From NCBI GenBank assembly GCA_965153355.1, contig OZ231127.1, positions 36,518,001-36,582,000 of the forward strand: a stretch of DNA of 64,000 nucleotides, in the 5' to 3' direction. The position numbers and the translations under genes are program-made. How positions within the stretch are numbered: position 1 is the stretch's first letter; each line of letters begins with the position of its first letter. Under the pieces are notes generated by a model. It was not told where the DNA came from. It saw nothing but the letters and a program-made list of their open reading frames with translations, and ran no database searches. Below are positions 35,935 to 47,042 of this stretch, piece by piece. This stretch comes from Flaccisagitta enflata (lineage: Eukaryota > Chaetognatha > Sagittoidea > Aphragmophora).

Positions 35935-36071
35935 CAGAATGATATTCCGTTGTGGACAAAAATGATTCTGAATGATAATGGATTGACTTGCATTTGTGCA
36001 TGATAGTGTCTCATCGCCAGATTATCATTGTTTGACCATTTTCAGCCAGAAGAAGCGGTTTGATAGTCAAA
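35935..36071 (+). repeat. 338-bp satellite, first partial unit
   Basis: Matches the end of the unit (CTTGCATTTGTGCATGATAG, then TTTGATAGTCAAA) and stops where family B is inserted; the satellite resumes at 36,819. Confidence 0.8.
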
Positions 36072-36820
36072 CAGGTCGCCCAAGGGCATTATGTGGTCAG
36101 CGATACCTGTTGCCCTGCTTTGAGTGATTGTGAATTGGAGTGAGGGGAAGCAGGGCAGCGGCCCCGAAGGGGACGAAGTCCTGTAGAACACAGGGGGACT
36201 TTCGTTGGTCCTACCTGAAGAACTGGATGAGATGCTATAGAGGACTGACTGAAGGCATTCAAGAGCCTAAACTGAGGTCTAAGAAGGCTGATGTAAGGCC
36301 TCAGAATGCCGATGGGAAGCTTGAGAGGGCTAACTTGAGGCTTGAGAGCTGGATTAAGGCTTGAAAGGCCAAAGGACTGATTTGAAGCCTGGAAACAATA
36401 AATATAGGTTTAGATGGCTGATTTGAGGCCTGAGAGGCCTAATTTGAAGCATGAGAGGCTAGGTTTGAGGCCTGATAATTTGGATTTGAGCCCTGAGAAG
36501 CCAGATTTGAGGCCTGAGAAGCCAGATTTGAGGCCTGAGAGGCCAGATTTGTGGCCTGAGAGGCCAGATTTGTGGCCTGAGAGGCCAGATTTGAGGCCTG
36601 AGAGGCCAGATTCGAGGCCCGGGAGGCTTGATTTGAGACCTGAGAAGCTGGATTTGCGGCCTGAGAGGCCAGATTTGAGGCCTGAGGGGTCTGATGAAGG
36701 GGGGGGACTAATGGATGAACGAACGGACGAACGAACGGACGAACGAACGAACGAACGAACGGACGAACGAAAGTCCCCCTGTGTTCTACAGGACTTCGTC
36801 CCCTTCGGGCCGCTGCCCAA
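36072..36820 (+). mobile_element. Family B element inserted in the satellite
   Basis: Begins CAGGTCGCCCAAGGGCATTA and ends TCGGGCCGCTGCCC, with the 21-bp GGCCTGAGAGGCCAGATTTG minisatellite at about 36,415-36,690 bracketed by an inverted pair (GGGCAGCGGCCCCGAAGGGG at 36,154; complement ending 36,818). Flanks TTTGATAGTCAAA and AAACAGTCAAAAATGCC join in the uninterrupted satellite units at 37,150 and 37,490, so insertion into the satellite is directly visible. Ends are accurate to about 5 bases. No coding capacity. Confidence 0.82.
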
Positions 36821-38240
36821 AAACAGTCAAAAATGCCAATGTCACAGGTTTTTACGGCATTTAACGAACATTTACGGCAATAAAATGAGACCTAAACCCA
36901 ACTCAACGTTTTTAACCCAACTCAACGTTTTGAAACCGTTGTATGTGTGTCTCGGGTTCAAATACACATTTTCTGGCAGATTATGAGTTAAATGCCTATC
37001 ATCGAGTAAAACCAATAGATGGTCAAAAACGCCATATTGACAAAATTTTATGGCGAAAAATGATTTTTAATGATGACGGGTTGACTTGCATTTGTGCATG
37101 ATGGTGTCTCAGTACAAGATTATCAGTGTTTGACCATTTTCTGACAGAAGCAGCAGTTTGGTAGTCAAAAAACAGTCAAAAATGCCAATGTTACAGCTTT
37201 TTACGGCATTTTACGAACATTTACAGCAATGGAATGATACTCAAGCCCAACTCAATGTTTTGAAACTCTGTTGTATGTGTGTCTCAGGTCTAAATACACA
37301 TGTTCTGACAGATTATGAGTTAAATGCCCATGTATATCATTGAGAAAAAACAATAGATAGCCAGAAATGCCATATTGATGAAATTTTACGGCAAAAAACG
37401 ATTCTGAATTATGACGGATTGACTTGCATTTGTGCATGATAGTGTCTCAGTGCCAGATTATCACTGTTTGACCATTTCCTGACAGAAGCAGCGGTTCGAA
37501 AGTATAAAAACAGTCAAAAATGCCAATGTTTCAGCATTTTACGGCATTTTACGAACATTTACGGCAATGAAATGAGACTCAAACCCAACTCAATATTTTG
37601 AAACTCTGTTGAATGTGTCGCTCAGGTCCAAATACACATTTTCTGACAGATTATGACTTATATGCCCTTATATATCATTGAAAAAAAACAATAGATGGCC
37701 AGAAATGCTATATTGACAAAATTTTACGGCAAAAAACAATTCAGAATGATGATGGATTGACTTGCATTTGTGCATGATAGTGTCTCAGCGCCAGATTATC
37801 ACCGTTTGACCATTTCCTGACAGAGGCAGCGGTTTGATAGTATAACAGCAAAAAATTCCAATGTTTTAGCATTTTACGGCATTTTACAAACATTTACGGC
37901 AATGAAATGAGACTCAAACCCAACTCAATATTTTGAAACTCTTTTGAATAAAAGTCCCGGGTCCAAATACACATTTTCTGGCAATTTTTGAGTTGCTGTC
38001 CATCTACAATAGCAAGGAAACCCCAAAAATGTGTAAAAATGCCATTTTGACGGCAGTTTACGGCACAAAAAATATGCTGAATGATGACGGGTTGCCCTGC
38101 ATATATGGATGAATGTGTCTGAGTGCCAAAACGTCATTATTTGACCATTATTTGACAAAAGTAAAAGTTTTACACCCCAAAAACTGGCAAAAACGCCATT
38201 TTTACGGAATTTTACGGCATTACGTGCGTCTATCTGAACC
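36819..38240 (+). repeat. 338-bp satellite array
   Basis: TGCATGAT landmarks at 37,095, 37,433 and 37,771 give a period of 338, with a diverged last unit near 38,100. Each unit has TTTTACGGCATTTTACGAAC, AAACCCAACTCAATATTTTG and GACTTGCATTTGTGCATGAT. Related to the arms of the element at 47,782-50,343. Confidence 0.9.
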
Positions 38241-38462
38241 GAATGTGCTCTATAACTTTTTTTGGCTTCTATGGGATAGTAACAAAGGGCTCATGGCAAA
38301 AAATTGGGTCATTGGTCACTTTTGGGATTTCGCTTAGGGTGTACCTACATATGACACAGTGCGGACAAACAGTCAAAAGTTGGACCTTTGGATAAGCAGT
38401 CTCCACCTCCCAGTTTCTTCTATGTTCTATGGCTATTTCATTTATCTTCTCATTCGTTTCAG

Positions 38463-38809
38463 ACCTCTGATGCATCAACTCTCCGCTCCGCTGCTTCTCC
38501 GGGGACGAGCGATGCTTCCACGTCGCCTCCGCCATTGCCTACCTCTTCCCCGGCCTCTTTACCGTCTTTCATGTCGTCGCCGCCTCTTCAAACGCCGTCG
38601 CCGTTGGATGGGGCGCTTGTTTGTCCGCGGCATTCACGAAACAATCGACCCGTCGTCCCGCCGATGCCGTTTCCGTTCCGTGTAGCGAAAGCCCTAGATC
38701 CAGAGATTTACAGGAATGTAGAACACGATACGTGGTATGAAAGCAAAAAGCAAGAGGAAATCGACGCCACCTGCGAAATGTTTGTCAAACCGTTTATGGT
38801 CGGCGACAG
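38463..38809 (+). CDS. OTUD4-like: OTUD4-like exon (linker and start of Tudor module)
   Basis: Acceptor CATTCGTTTCAG, phase 0. Ser/Pro/Thr-rich linker, then RVAKALDPEIYRNVEHDTWY and FMVGDR cut after the first two bases of the Arg codon. Donor GTATTT. Confidence 0.8.
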
Positions 38810-41800
38810 GTATTTTCGCTTTTTGGGCAGCGGCCCCGAAGGGGCCGATGACCTATACTTTCACCAGGGGTGTATATAATTCCATAACCTTTGATTATTT
38901 TCCCCCCCCTGCCTTTGATTTTCTTCCCCGCAACGCATTGCGTCGCATTACCAGATCTATGTTTTTCTTCCCCATAAACCACTAAAACTGGGTGTTTAAG
39001 GTTTAAATAGTGTTAAATTGTGTTTAACTCATCATGTTTTATGAATTTTTACTGCCAAAAGTTATATTTCCCCTAGTTTTCTTTTTTTGTCCCCGACGAA
39101 CAGTTTTCGTCGGTGACTATGTGATGGACCTGATCGTGTAGTGCGTTGGCGTTGGCGTTGGCGTTTAAAACCTTCTCATATCTTTTGAACCAGACCTCAG
39201 AAGTTCATGAAACTTTACCAGTGGTATTTTTATGTTGGGAGGCTTGTGTACCAATTTTTGAACCAGAAAAAACTAATTTTGCATAACATTTTACTATTAC
39301 CTTTCCTATTATTTTGTAGAATATTACGATTTAGGCGATTTACATAGGTAGAGGGTAGTAAACCTATGTGAATTTTTTTTTAATTTGGTATACAAGTAAA
39401 GGGTATTAAACAAACGACCCCTGCAAAATTTGAATTAAGTCTGAGGTCTGGTTCATGAGATATTAACTTATTTATATAGTAATATGTATACAGTGTATAC
39501 AGTGTATACAGTGTATACAGTGTATACAGTGTATACAGTGGAGGGCACTTTGTTGAAGTGCGACCCGCCTGTACTTGGGTCTTGGAGGTGTATATATATG
39601 TATGTGGATACTTTTGTATGTATATATGTATATATATATGGGTCGAAACCCTTTAAGGTACAGGACTCCAACTGATGACCAGAAGCTGTATGGTTTGATA
39701 GTTTTATAAAAAAAATTTTTGGACATGTACTAAAACTTTTTTACCCTTCATGGTGACCTATCATCCCATGATATATCTTCTTTGAAGATGAAGGCCTTTT
39801 TCCCTTTAATCACTAAAAATCATAACCATAACCATATATAGTATAAATTCTCCTAAATCCCACCCCCCTAATGAGTAAAATTTCAAAAAATGATTGGACA
39901 CCTTGGTTCCCTTTTTCAATTAGGTCAACTCTAACCAAAATTGGGCTGAGTTGATGGTCCCGATCAATGCCAGAAGACAGCTCTAACAACACCCTTTCCC
40001 TAAAATATTCATTATTTCTAAATAAAATATTTAGATATATATTTTTAAGATAGGAAAATATGACACATTTAGTAAAAAGTATATGCCTAAGGAATTTTGT
40101 TAGTGTTTCAAAAGACCACAGATTAGGTATGTATGTGTATGTAATGGAAGCTTACACTATATAAATGTCCATATCTTTTCCAAATTTTGTTCAATTTCTG
40201 TTTCCTTTTGATTAATTGTATGAGTTTTATATAGGATAAATTGTTGCACAAGCCACATAGGCAAAGGGTAGTAAAGGCATGTGAATTTTTTTTTAATTTG
40301 GTATACTAGTAAAGGATGTCAATTGAACAGCCCCTGCAAAATTTGAATTAAATCTGAGGTCTGGTGTATGAGATATTAGCTTATTTATGTATGTAATAAT
40401 ATGTTACTAAGACTTAGGCAATTTATAAAATAGATTTGAGTTGATGAAAATTTTACTTGTTCATTCATTACATTCTGTTTTTCTTTAGGTTTGCCATCAT
40501 GGATCATAAGGTATGCCATCATGGACTTCAAGGTATGCCATCATGGACTTCTAGGTATGCCACCATGGACTTCAAGGTATGCCACCATGGACTTCAAGGT
40601 ATGCCACCATGGACTTCAAGGTATGCCACCATGGATTTTAAGGTGTGCTATTATGGACTTCAAGGTATGCTATTATGGACTTCAAGGTATGCCACAATGG
40701 ACTTCAAGGTATGCCACTATGGACTTCAAGGTATACCATTATGGACTTCAAGGTATTTGAAAATTTTTTGAAAATTTTTCTGAAAATTTTTTAAAATTTT
40801 TTAAAAATTTTTAAAAATTTTTTTTTTAAATTTTTTTTGTAGAATTTTTTTTTTTTGAAAATTTTTGAAATTTTTTGGAAATTTCTTTTATTTTTTTGAA
40901 AAATTTTTGAAAATTTTTTGAAAATTTTTTGAAAATTTTTTTTTTGTTTTTATTGTTTTTATCATTCATTGTCATCATCATCCACTATCCTTATCATTAT
41001 CAAGGTTTGTCATCGCTATAACAATATTGAATTTTTTTTTTTTTTATTAGAAATTAGTTTTGTTGTTCTTCTTGTTTTGAGTTTAAAGAGAAGCTTCAAA
41101 AAATTAGTCCTGTCGGGACTGTAATTTTGAAGCTTTTTTCTTTTTCCTTTCCTTTTCCTTCCTTTCTCCAAACCCTTTGATTATTTTTCCCCACTGGGAA
41201 CAGAACAATATACAGGCCTGGCTTTCATATATGCAGAAATTTTTCTTTCTGGTTGTGAGGCCCATATTCCACCCCAGAGATCCAAATTCTAGCCTTGAGG
41301 CCCAGATTCTAGCTTTGAGGCCCAGATTCTAGCCTTGAGGCCCAGATTCTAGCCTTGAGGCCCAGATTCTAGCCTTGAGGCCCTAATTCTAGCCCAGAGG
41401 CCCAAAATCTAGCCCTGAGGCCCAAATTCTAGCTGTGAGGCTCATGTTCCACCCCAGAGATCCAAATTCTAACCTTGAGGCCCAAATCCCAGCCTCGTGG
41501 CTCAAATCCCAGCCTCGTGGCTCAAATCCCAGCCTTGAGGCTCAAATCCCAGCCTCAAGGCTCAAATCCAAACCTCAAAGCCCCAATTCCATACATAGGG
41601 GCAACGGGTACCGCTGACCATCTAACGCTTTTGCGACTTTTCTCTCATGCTGTAGTCATCTATCCTATTGCCATAAACCTGTCTCGTTTGAACCTAGTAT
41701 TTTACGAAGTGTCCTTTGGATGGACTGCATTATCCACTATCCATCCGCTTTATATTGGAAATTTAAGTACAAGCATTACTTTTCAGTTTTGCGTGGATCG

Positions 41801-44800
41801 GTGGCTCGTCCGCGTTTCATTTACGCCTAACTATGGTTCTTAAGAAGCTCTGAAGCTTTAATCAAACTTAATCGGGCCCGAAATCTAGCCTCTGAAGCCT
41901 AGATATAGCTCTCTCAGACTTAAAATCAGTCCTCCTTGGCTTGAAATCAGCGCTCTCAGATCTAAAAATAAGCTCTCAAACCTGAGATGTCCCTTCCCAG
42001 TTTTGGGATCACCCCTTTCAAGTATGAAATAGGCCCTGTTAGGTTTGAAATCCGCCCAAACTAGCTTGAAATCATTCCTCAGTCCTTACATCAGCTCTCT
42101 TAGGCATAAAGCTCCAATCAAGATCGCTGAAGCTTAATATCAGGCATCTAGTTTTGGATGCCTGAAACCAGACATCTGAAGCATGATCAGGCCTGAGATA
42201 AAGCCCCAATCCAGTTCAATCAGGCCTATTATCAGGCAGTTAAAGCCTGAAACCAGACATTTGAGGCATGATCAGGCACTCACAGAAAGAAGTAGAAATT
42301 CACCCCTGTCTTCTTAAGGACATTGGCCTTCTAGGCCAAGTGTCCTGCTTCAACCCCATCATTTTGAAACTGCAAAAAAAGCAGGGCATTGCGTGCCGCT
42401 GACCATATGCGATCCTTGGTTGACTTTCTTTAGATGCCTCGTTACCCTGGAAGACAAAAAGGAGTCGTCCCCTTTCTACCACGCTCACATTCAACGGATG
42501 TCCACGTCCGCGGATGGAGGTCCCGTTCTCGTATTCATCGAGGAACTTGGGGAAAAGAGAGAGCTTCCGGTGAAGAATCTGCGCACCCTGCCAACAAATC
42601 AGCGGTCCTTCACGAATCGGCAATTTAAACATCTCCGGTCTCTACGTTTCGCGCCCGATTCCTCCGCTGATTGTACGTCGGTTTTGGTTGGGTCGCGACC
42701 GGCGCCGACAGTGATGGCGCCACCACCACTACCGCCGCCGCCGACGACGCATTTTCAAGCTAGTCGCGGACGACGGTTTCACGATGGGCGCGCCGCCAGC
42801 CGCGGATACAGCCATTTCGATCGTCCCATCCTTAACGCTTGTGGCAAACCTCGGAAAGATCGATTTTACGGAAATACTCAGTTTCTTCAGAACCCGCCGA
42901 GATTTGTGCAGCCACTCCGCCTCAACGGGTTTATTCAACCTGGTTGTGTGTTACCTGGAGGATTGAGAAGCGCCTCGGGATCGGTGATGGAACCCATGAT
43001 GATGATGTCGTCGTCAGCGCCGCCGCCACCTCCTCCTCTGAATCTTTCGAAAGTTGACCCTGCCGCTATGGTGGCGGAGTCTCTCGCTCCGATACAACCG
43101 TTCCCATCACAATTGGCCATGAATACCGGCGCCTCTGCCTCCGCCGAAACTCCGCCCCTGGGGAAAGTGAACTTTGTGATACCGCCTAGGTTTCAGAGCA
43201 GAAAGCCAAATCTGGATTCCGAGGAAGTTGACGCATTGGGCGGGAAATATCGTGGTGGTCGGCGATTTAGGTCCCGCTCGGATTCCGTTTGCTCCGCAGA
43301 TGTAGAAGTCAAGATCGAGATTCCTACACCCCGAGGCACATCCATGGCGGATACCGACCCAGCTCTCGGCGCGAACGTCTTTAATTGTGGACCGGCGAAT
43401 CCTTCAGGAGCAACGATTGCGCTATTAAATTCGGCACCAACCCCAATCAGCTCGCTGATGCCCTCTATACCAGCTTCCATTTCTTCTCCCGTCTCATGTC
43501 TCGGGACCGAAGCGCCGATGCCGAATACTCCTTTGTTCTTTCCTTGTGCTCCCATGTCGCCTTTTGACCCGCCAGATTCGCCGGTGAGAAATCTTATGCG
43601 ATGAATTTGAAACTACTATCATAAATGTACTAATATCCACCGCACTGATTCGGGGAAATCGGGGGGTGTATATTCTTGCCCATTCCCATTGCCTGGTAGC
43701 TGGTGAGGGTGTGAAATATAATTAACAAGGCCGGATACACGGCCAATACCAGTTGCGGACGGGTGGGCAGGGGCGGAAATGCGCGGTTTCACACTTTCCA
43801 ACTCGATCACCATGACTGACGGACCAACGGACGGACGGACAAAGCCTCTTTTAGAGTTGCGTGTCCGCGACTAAAAAGATTTGAAAATGAGGAAGGAAAT
43901 AAAAGGCTGAGAAAAATATTTTCAACTATCGGTAAGATTTTTAGTCGCGTGCTACGCGACTCTACACCCCTCTTTGTCGGTCCGTCGGTCGTTGGTCGGT
44001 CCCCTTTTTGGGCAGTGGCCCCGAAGGGGACGAAGTCCTGTAGAACACAGGGAGAATCTGTCTGTCCGTCCGTTTGTCCCCCCCTGCCCCATCCTCAGGG
44101 CTTTGTCTCCTTCGGGGCCTATTCTGACCCTAATTCTGCCAAATAGCCCAAATTCAAGCATTATGGCCCAAATCTAAGCATCATGGCCCAATTCCAAGCA
44201 TAATGGCCCAAATCCAAGCAAAATGGCCCAAATCTTGCCAGAAAACTAATTCTGGCCTCGGGTTTATCATTGTGGCCTCCAATACCTAGATTCGGACCAG
44301 ATTTGGGCCATTTTGCTTTGATTTGGGCCATTATGCTTGGATTTGGGTCATTTTGCTTAGATTTGGGCCGTATTGATTGGATTTGGGCTATTTGGCAGAA
44401 TTAGGGTCAGAATAGGCCCCGAAGGAGACAGCCCTGAGGATGGGGCAGGGGGGGATGAATGGATGGACGGGCGGACGGACAGATTCCCCCCATGTTCTAC
44501 AGGACTTTGTCCCCTTCGGGGCCGCTGCCCTGCTCCCCCTCAACTTAAATCACACAATACTCAAGCAGGGCACGGGTACCGCTGACCACTTACCGCCTTT
44601 GGGCTGCTATTACTTTTTTGGGTTTTTAAGCTTTTTGGGCTCACAGCTCCTTCCCAAATGCATTATAAGTTATTCTAAGTCATTTTAAGTCATATTCAGT
44701 CACTTAGGTCATTTTGGTCATTAAAGTCACTTTTATAGTCATTTTAGGTCACCTGGAGTTATTTTAAGTCAATTTAAGTCATCTATTTATGTCCCGCACG

Positions 44801-47042
44801 CGACTTCTAGGTGTTAGCTTTGTTCTTCTATAAGACTACAACACAATTTCATACTTTAAGATTTACCATATTTATATTAACTAGTCAGTGAGGGTTCACA
44901 AGGCCCTCTTCCATTTATTTCAGTTTGGGTATAGTGAGGGATATTGTTCCACTTTTCATACTACTCAGTACCTTGGATTGGAATGTCCGGCGGTCGCATT
45001 AAGCTTGACCTCGATTCTATCCTCTAAGGGTATGGTTTCTTAACAATGTTACCCTCGGGTGATTTGTTGAATTTTGGTAATAAAGGTAACAATTATTGCC
45101 CTAACTTCTTTTGGTAAGCAGTTTGCTTTTGGGTTAGATTGAGAAGGAGTGTTTTTCAGATTCTGTTTTACGGAAAACTAGGAGTGGTGCGCGTATTAAC
45201 TAGTCAGTGAGGGTTCACAAGGCCCTCTTCCATTTATTTCAGTTTGGGTATAGTGAGGGATATTGTTCCACTTTTCATACTATACATGGAAGGAAATCTA
45301 ATTTTCCGTCTGTCTATTTTCTTTTTCAGAACTTTCTCAGTCGTTTTCTTTCTGTCGTTTCATATTTTTTTTCTTTTTTTCGCGTTTCTTTGTCGGTTTC
45401 TGGCGTTTTTTCTGTCGCCCTTTGTCATTTTTCGTTCTCTTTTTCATTCTTTGTACTCTTTTTATTCTTTGTCTTTTTTGTCAAGATTTCTTTCATTTTC
45501 CCTGTCATGATTTTGTCAAACTCGAGTTGTTTTGCCGGCCTGTCGTTCCGTCCTCTCATTCATCTGTGTCTATTATTCCTCCTATCTTTCGTTTTAGTTT
45601 GCCATTTCACCTATCTTCCAATTTTTCCTTGTCTTTAAAATTCTCTTTATCCTACAGGCACCTACTTTGTGCATTGGGCCTCAGTTTATTCCCTCGCCGT
45701 CGCCTGAATTGATGGCGCCTCCCGGTTCTTCGATGTGCGCTAACATTGACCCCTTCAACCCTGGTCCGTTGAGTCTCATTTTCCCGACGATTCCACCGCC
45801 GAGTCCTTCGCCGATTCAGATGTCACCGGCGCCGGAAATAGTGGGACCATTCGTATCCGACGTCTTTGCCATGCAAATGACGCCGCCGTTTTCCGCTACC
45901 GTTACTTCTGTGAAGCCGCCGCTCCATTTAGCCTTTTCGTCTCAATCATCACTTCAGGCATCCCTACCGCAGCATCAGCAACGGAGTTCCGTTCTGGAGA
46001 ACCGGGCCATGCCATTGACGAATGATGGCTGTCACGACCCAATCAAGGTAAAAAAACTAAATATACGGAAGGACTTCCATTGGCTATAAACTACTCTATG
46101 GTTTGTCATGTGCGGTTCTGGATTTTCCATGATGTACACTTAGTGTCATGGTGCGTATATTTCATCGCTTGTCTTGTCGCTTCGCAGGATCGGGAACTCG
46201 CAGTGGAGGAAGATGTAGGTGCGCAAGACGACGCAAGTGCGACCTCCGTCGCGAAAGTCGAGACAGTCGAAGGAGACGAAAAACCATGTCCGCCCTCTTC
46301 AAAAGCTTCGGTTATTGCGAACGAGTTCGATTCTTTGTCGGTGGCAACAAAAACGGTCTCCTCCGTCGTCGCATTCGAGCAGAACGCATCCGACGACGTC
46401 AAGTTGTCGATGGTCGGCGTCGTCGACAACGCGAATAACGCAGCCAACAAGAGTAACACCGACGCTCCTATCGAATCCGACGCGGCGATCATTCTGGCTG
46501 GAAAACCCGAATCGTCTCCCAGCACCGCCACTGCTCTTCCCGTACCAGTGTCCGTCTTTTCTCCACCTGCCCTGCATCCGGATATGCCTCCGCCGTCCAA
46601 TTTTCCTTACCCATGGTCGGTTTATCATCCGTTGATGCCTTATTTTGCCGATTCCTTTCAGTCCAACACGACGGTTCAACAACAGCAGTCCTGTTTGTCG
46701 CCGATGATGTCCGTTTTTGAGCACAACGCCCTGCCACGCGACGGAGGCGGGTGCTTCGCTGGCGAGACGGTAGCGGCGTTGCCAATGCCCATCCCTTCTT
46801 TGATGCCACCGGGGTGCCCATTGCCTCCCCCCACGCCGTCACCATCCCCCGGAATTCCCCTGATGACACCGCCGCCTTCTCCCGCATTACCGGCGTTGTT
46901 TCCCTGCGGCTCCTACCCAGACGTGATGCCGATGCCTTTCGGGTCCGACATGCCACCGGCCGTCAATTACGTACCCATGTTTTACCCAACGCCGTCGCCG
47001 TCTCCCGCCTTCATTAATCCCTCTGTCCCATTGACTTATTGA
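38463..47042 (+). CDS. OTUD4-like: OTUD4/ALG13-like Tudor protein, C-terminal four exons
   Basis: Exons 38463-38809, 42434-43583, 45658-46047 and 46188-47042 join in phase (2, 0, 0) and give 913 residues ending in TGA. The first two build a Tudor-type module as in OTUD4 and ALG13: LDPEIYRNVEHDTWYESK, then VGDR split across the intron, CLVTLEDKKE, YHAHIQ, GGPVLVFIEELGEKRELPVKNLR. The rest is disordered, rich in Pro/Ser/Met, with RGG-like patches (RGRRFHDGR; GGKYRGGRRFRSR) and an acidic/Val-rich stretch opening the last exon. Human OTUD4 is an OTU-fold deubiquitinase scaffold that binds RNA; its OTU domain lies N-terminal to this module. I found no OTU domain here, so the 5' exons are upstream (unrecognised or outside), or this homologue lacks it. 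OTUD4 fits better than ALG13 by the RG-rich tail, but both share this module. Confidence 0.72.
39092..41040 (+). repeat. Family C repeat, copy 2
   Basis: Same order as 31,272-32,815: CCCGACGAACAGTTTTCGTC, GTAGTAAA...GAATTTTTTTT subrepeats, TTTAGGTTTGCCATCATGGA at 40,485, a minisatellite, an A/T block, and CATCATCCACTATCC. A 9-bp GTATACAGT array (39,485-39,540) and a TATATG stretch are extra insertions. Confidence 0.75.
40490..40757 (+). repeat. Minisatellite (GGTATGCCACCATGGACTTCAA)n
   Basis: About 12 units of 21-22 bases; the unit copies the family C motif TTTGCCATCATGGATTTCAA that copy 1 contains once. Confidence 0.9.
41250..41640. repeat. Family B minisatellite block
   Basis: Units of TTGAGGCCCAGATTCTAGCC, ending in GGCAACGGGTACCGCTGACC and ATCTAACGCTTTTGCGA, the family B terminus complementary to 14,507. 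Confidence 0.75.
41870..42425. repeat. Diverged family B minisatellite
   Basis: Loose units such as CTCTCAGACTTAAAATCAGT and CAGGCCTGAT, ending CAGGGCATTGCGTGCCGCTG and ACCATATGCGATCCTTGG. The same terminus is at 60,605. Confidence 0.6.
42434..43583 (+). CDS. OTUD4-like: OTUD4-like exon (Tudor core and Pro/RG-rich region)
   Basis: Acceptor TTTCTTTAG. The Tudor strands run over the first 60 residues, then a long region with repeated Pro runs, RGRR and GGRRFRSRSDS. Donor GTGAGA at 43,584, phase 0. A 383-codon exon, the longest in the gene. Confidence 0.85.
43722..43878 (+). repeat. Complete family A copy inside an intron
   Basis: AACAAGGCCGGATACACGGC, CAGTTGCGGACGGGTGGGCA, a GGACGGACGGAC run, and GAGTTGCGTGTCCGCGACTA at the right. 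Near-perfect complement of the 2843 copy. Confidence 0.8.
43937..44000 (-). repeat. Family A right-end fragment
   Basis: TTTTTAGTCGCGTGCTACGC, GACTCTACACCCC and a GTCGGTCC run, joined directly to the family B element at 44,003. Confidence 0.65.
44003..44605. repeat. Palindromic family B element
   Basis: Left TTGGGCAGTGGCCCCGAAGG and GACGAAGTCCTGTAGAACAC; the complement ends at 44,530. The inner arms hold GGCCCAAATCCAAGCA units on the left and GATTTGGGCCATTATGCTTG units on the right, so the minisatellite itself is inverted around about 44,260. Ends GGGCACGGGTACCGCTGACC. Confidence 0.75.
44880..44975 (+). repeat. 95-bp direct repeat, copy 1
   Basis: ACTAGTCAGTGAGGGTTCAC and CATTTATTTCAGTTTGGGTA; repeated almost exactly at 45,199-45,293 (offset 319). 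A shorter diverged copy lies at 51,397-51,440. Each carries an acceptor-like TTTATTTCAG. Confidence 0.8.
45199..45293 (+). repeat. 95-bp direct repeat, copy 2
   Basis: Near-identical to 44,880-44,975, then the sequences diverge. Lies 365 bases upstream of the third OTUD4-like exon. Confidence 0.8.
45658..46047 (+). CDS. OTUD4-like: OTUD4-like exon (Pro/Ser-rich)
   Basis: Acceptor TTTATCCTACAG, phase 0, 130 codons (APTLCIGPQFIPSPSPELM...), donor GTAAAA. Low complexity; no domain. Confidence 0.75.
46188..47042 (+). CDS. OTUD4-like: OTUD4-like last exon
   Basis: Acceptor GTCGCTTCGCAG, phase 0, 284 codons and TGA. Begins acidic (DRELAVEEDVGAQDD), then a Val/Ala-rich part, then Pro/Met/Tyr-rich sequence with NFPYPWSVYHPLMPYF and a tail of PTPSPSPAF type. 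The Pro/Tyr-rich tail resembles the low-complexity C-terminal halves of OTUD4 and ALG13. Confidence 0.8.
   Translation, partial: DRELAVEEDVGAQDDASATSVAKVETVEGDEKPCPPSSKASVIANEFDSLSVATKTVSSVVAFEQNASDDVKLSMVGVVDNANNAANKSNTDAPIESDAAIILAGKPESSPSTATALPVPVSVFSPPALHPDMPPPSNFPYPWSVYHPLMPYFADSFQSNTTVQQQQSCLSPMMSVFEHNALPRDGGGCFAGETVAALPMPIPSLMPPGCPLPPPTPSPSPGIPLMTPPPSPALPALFPCGSYPDVMPMPFGSDMPPAVNYVPMFYPTPSPSPAFINPSVPLTY

Larger units (their letters stand above)
38810..42433 (+). other. 3.6-kb intron made of repeats
   Basis: Starts 13 bases after the donor with a family B end (GGGCAGCGGCCCCGAAGGGG), then family C copy 2, two GAGGCCCAAATCC-type minisatellites, and the opposite family B end (GCCGCTGACCATATGCGATC) 40 bases before the acceptor. 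Almost no unique sequence remains. Confidence 0.75.

Noticed and set aside
25577-38460. Missing OTU protease domain of the OTUD4-like gene
   Set aside because: I looked for an OTU DGxC-type motif upstream of 38,463 by eye and found none; the exon at 25,577 does not fit it. Not claimed as absent from the genome.
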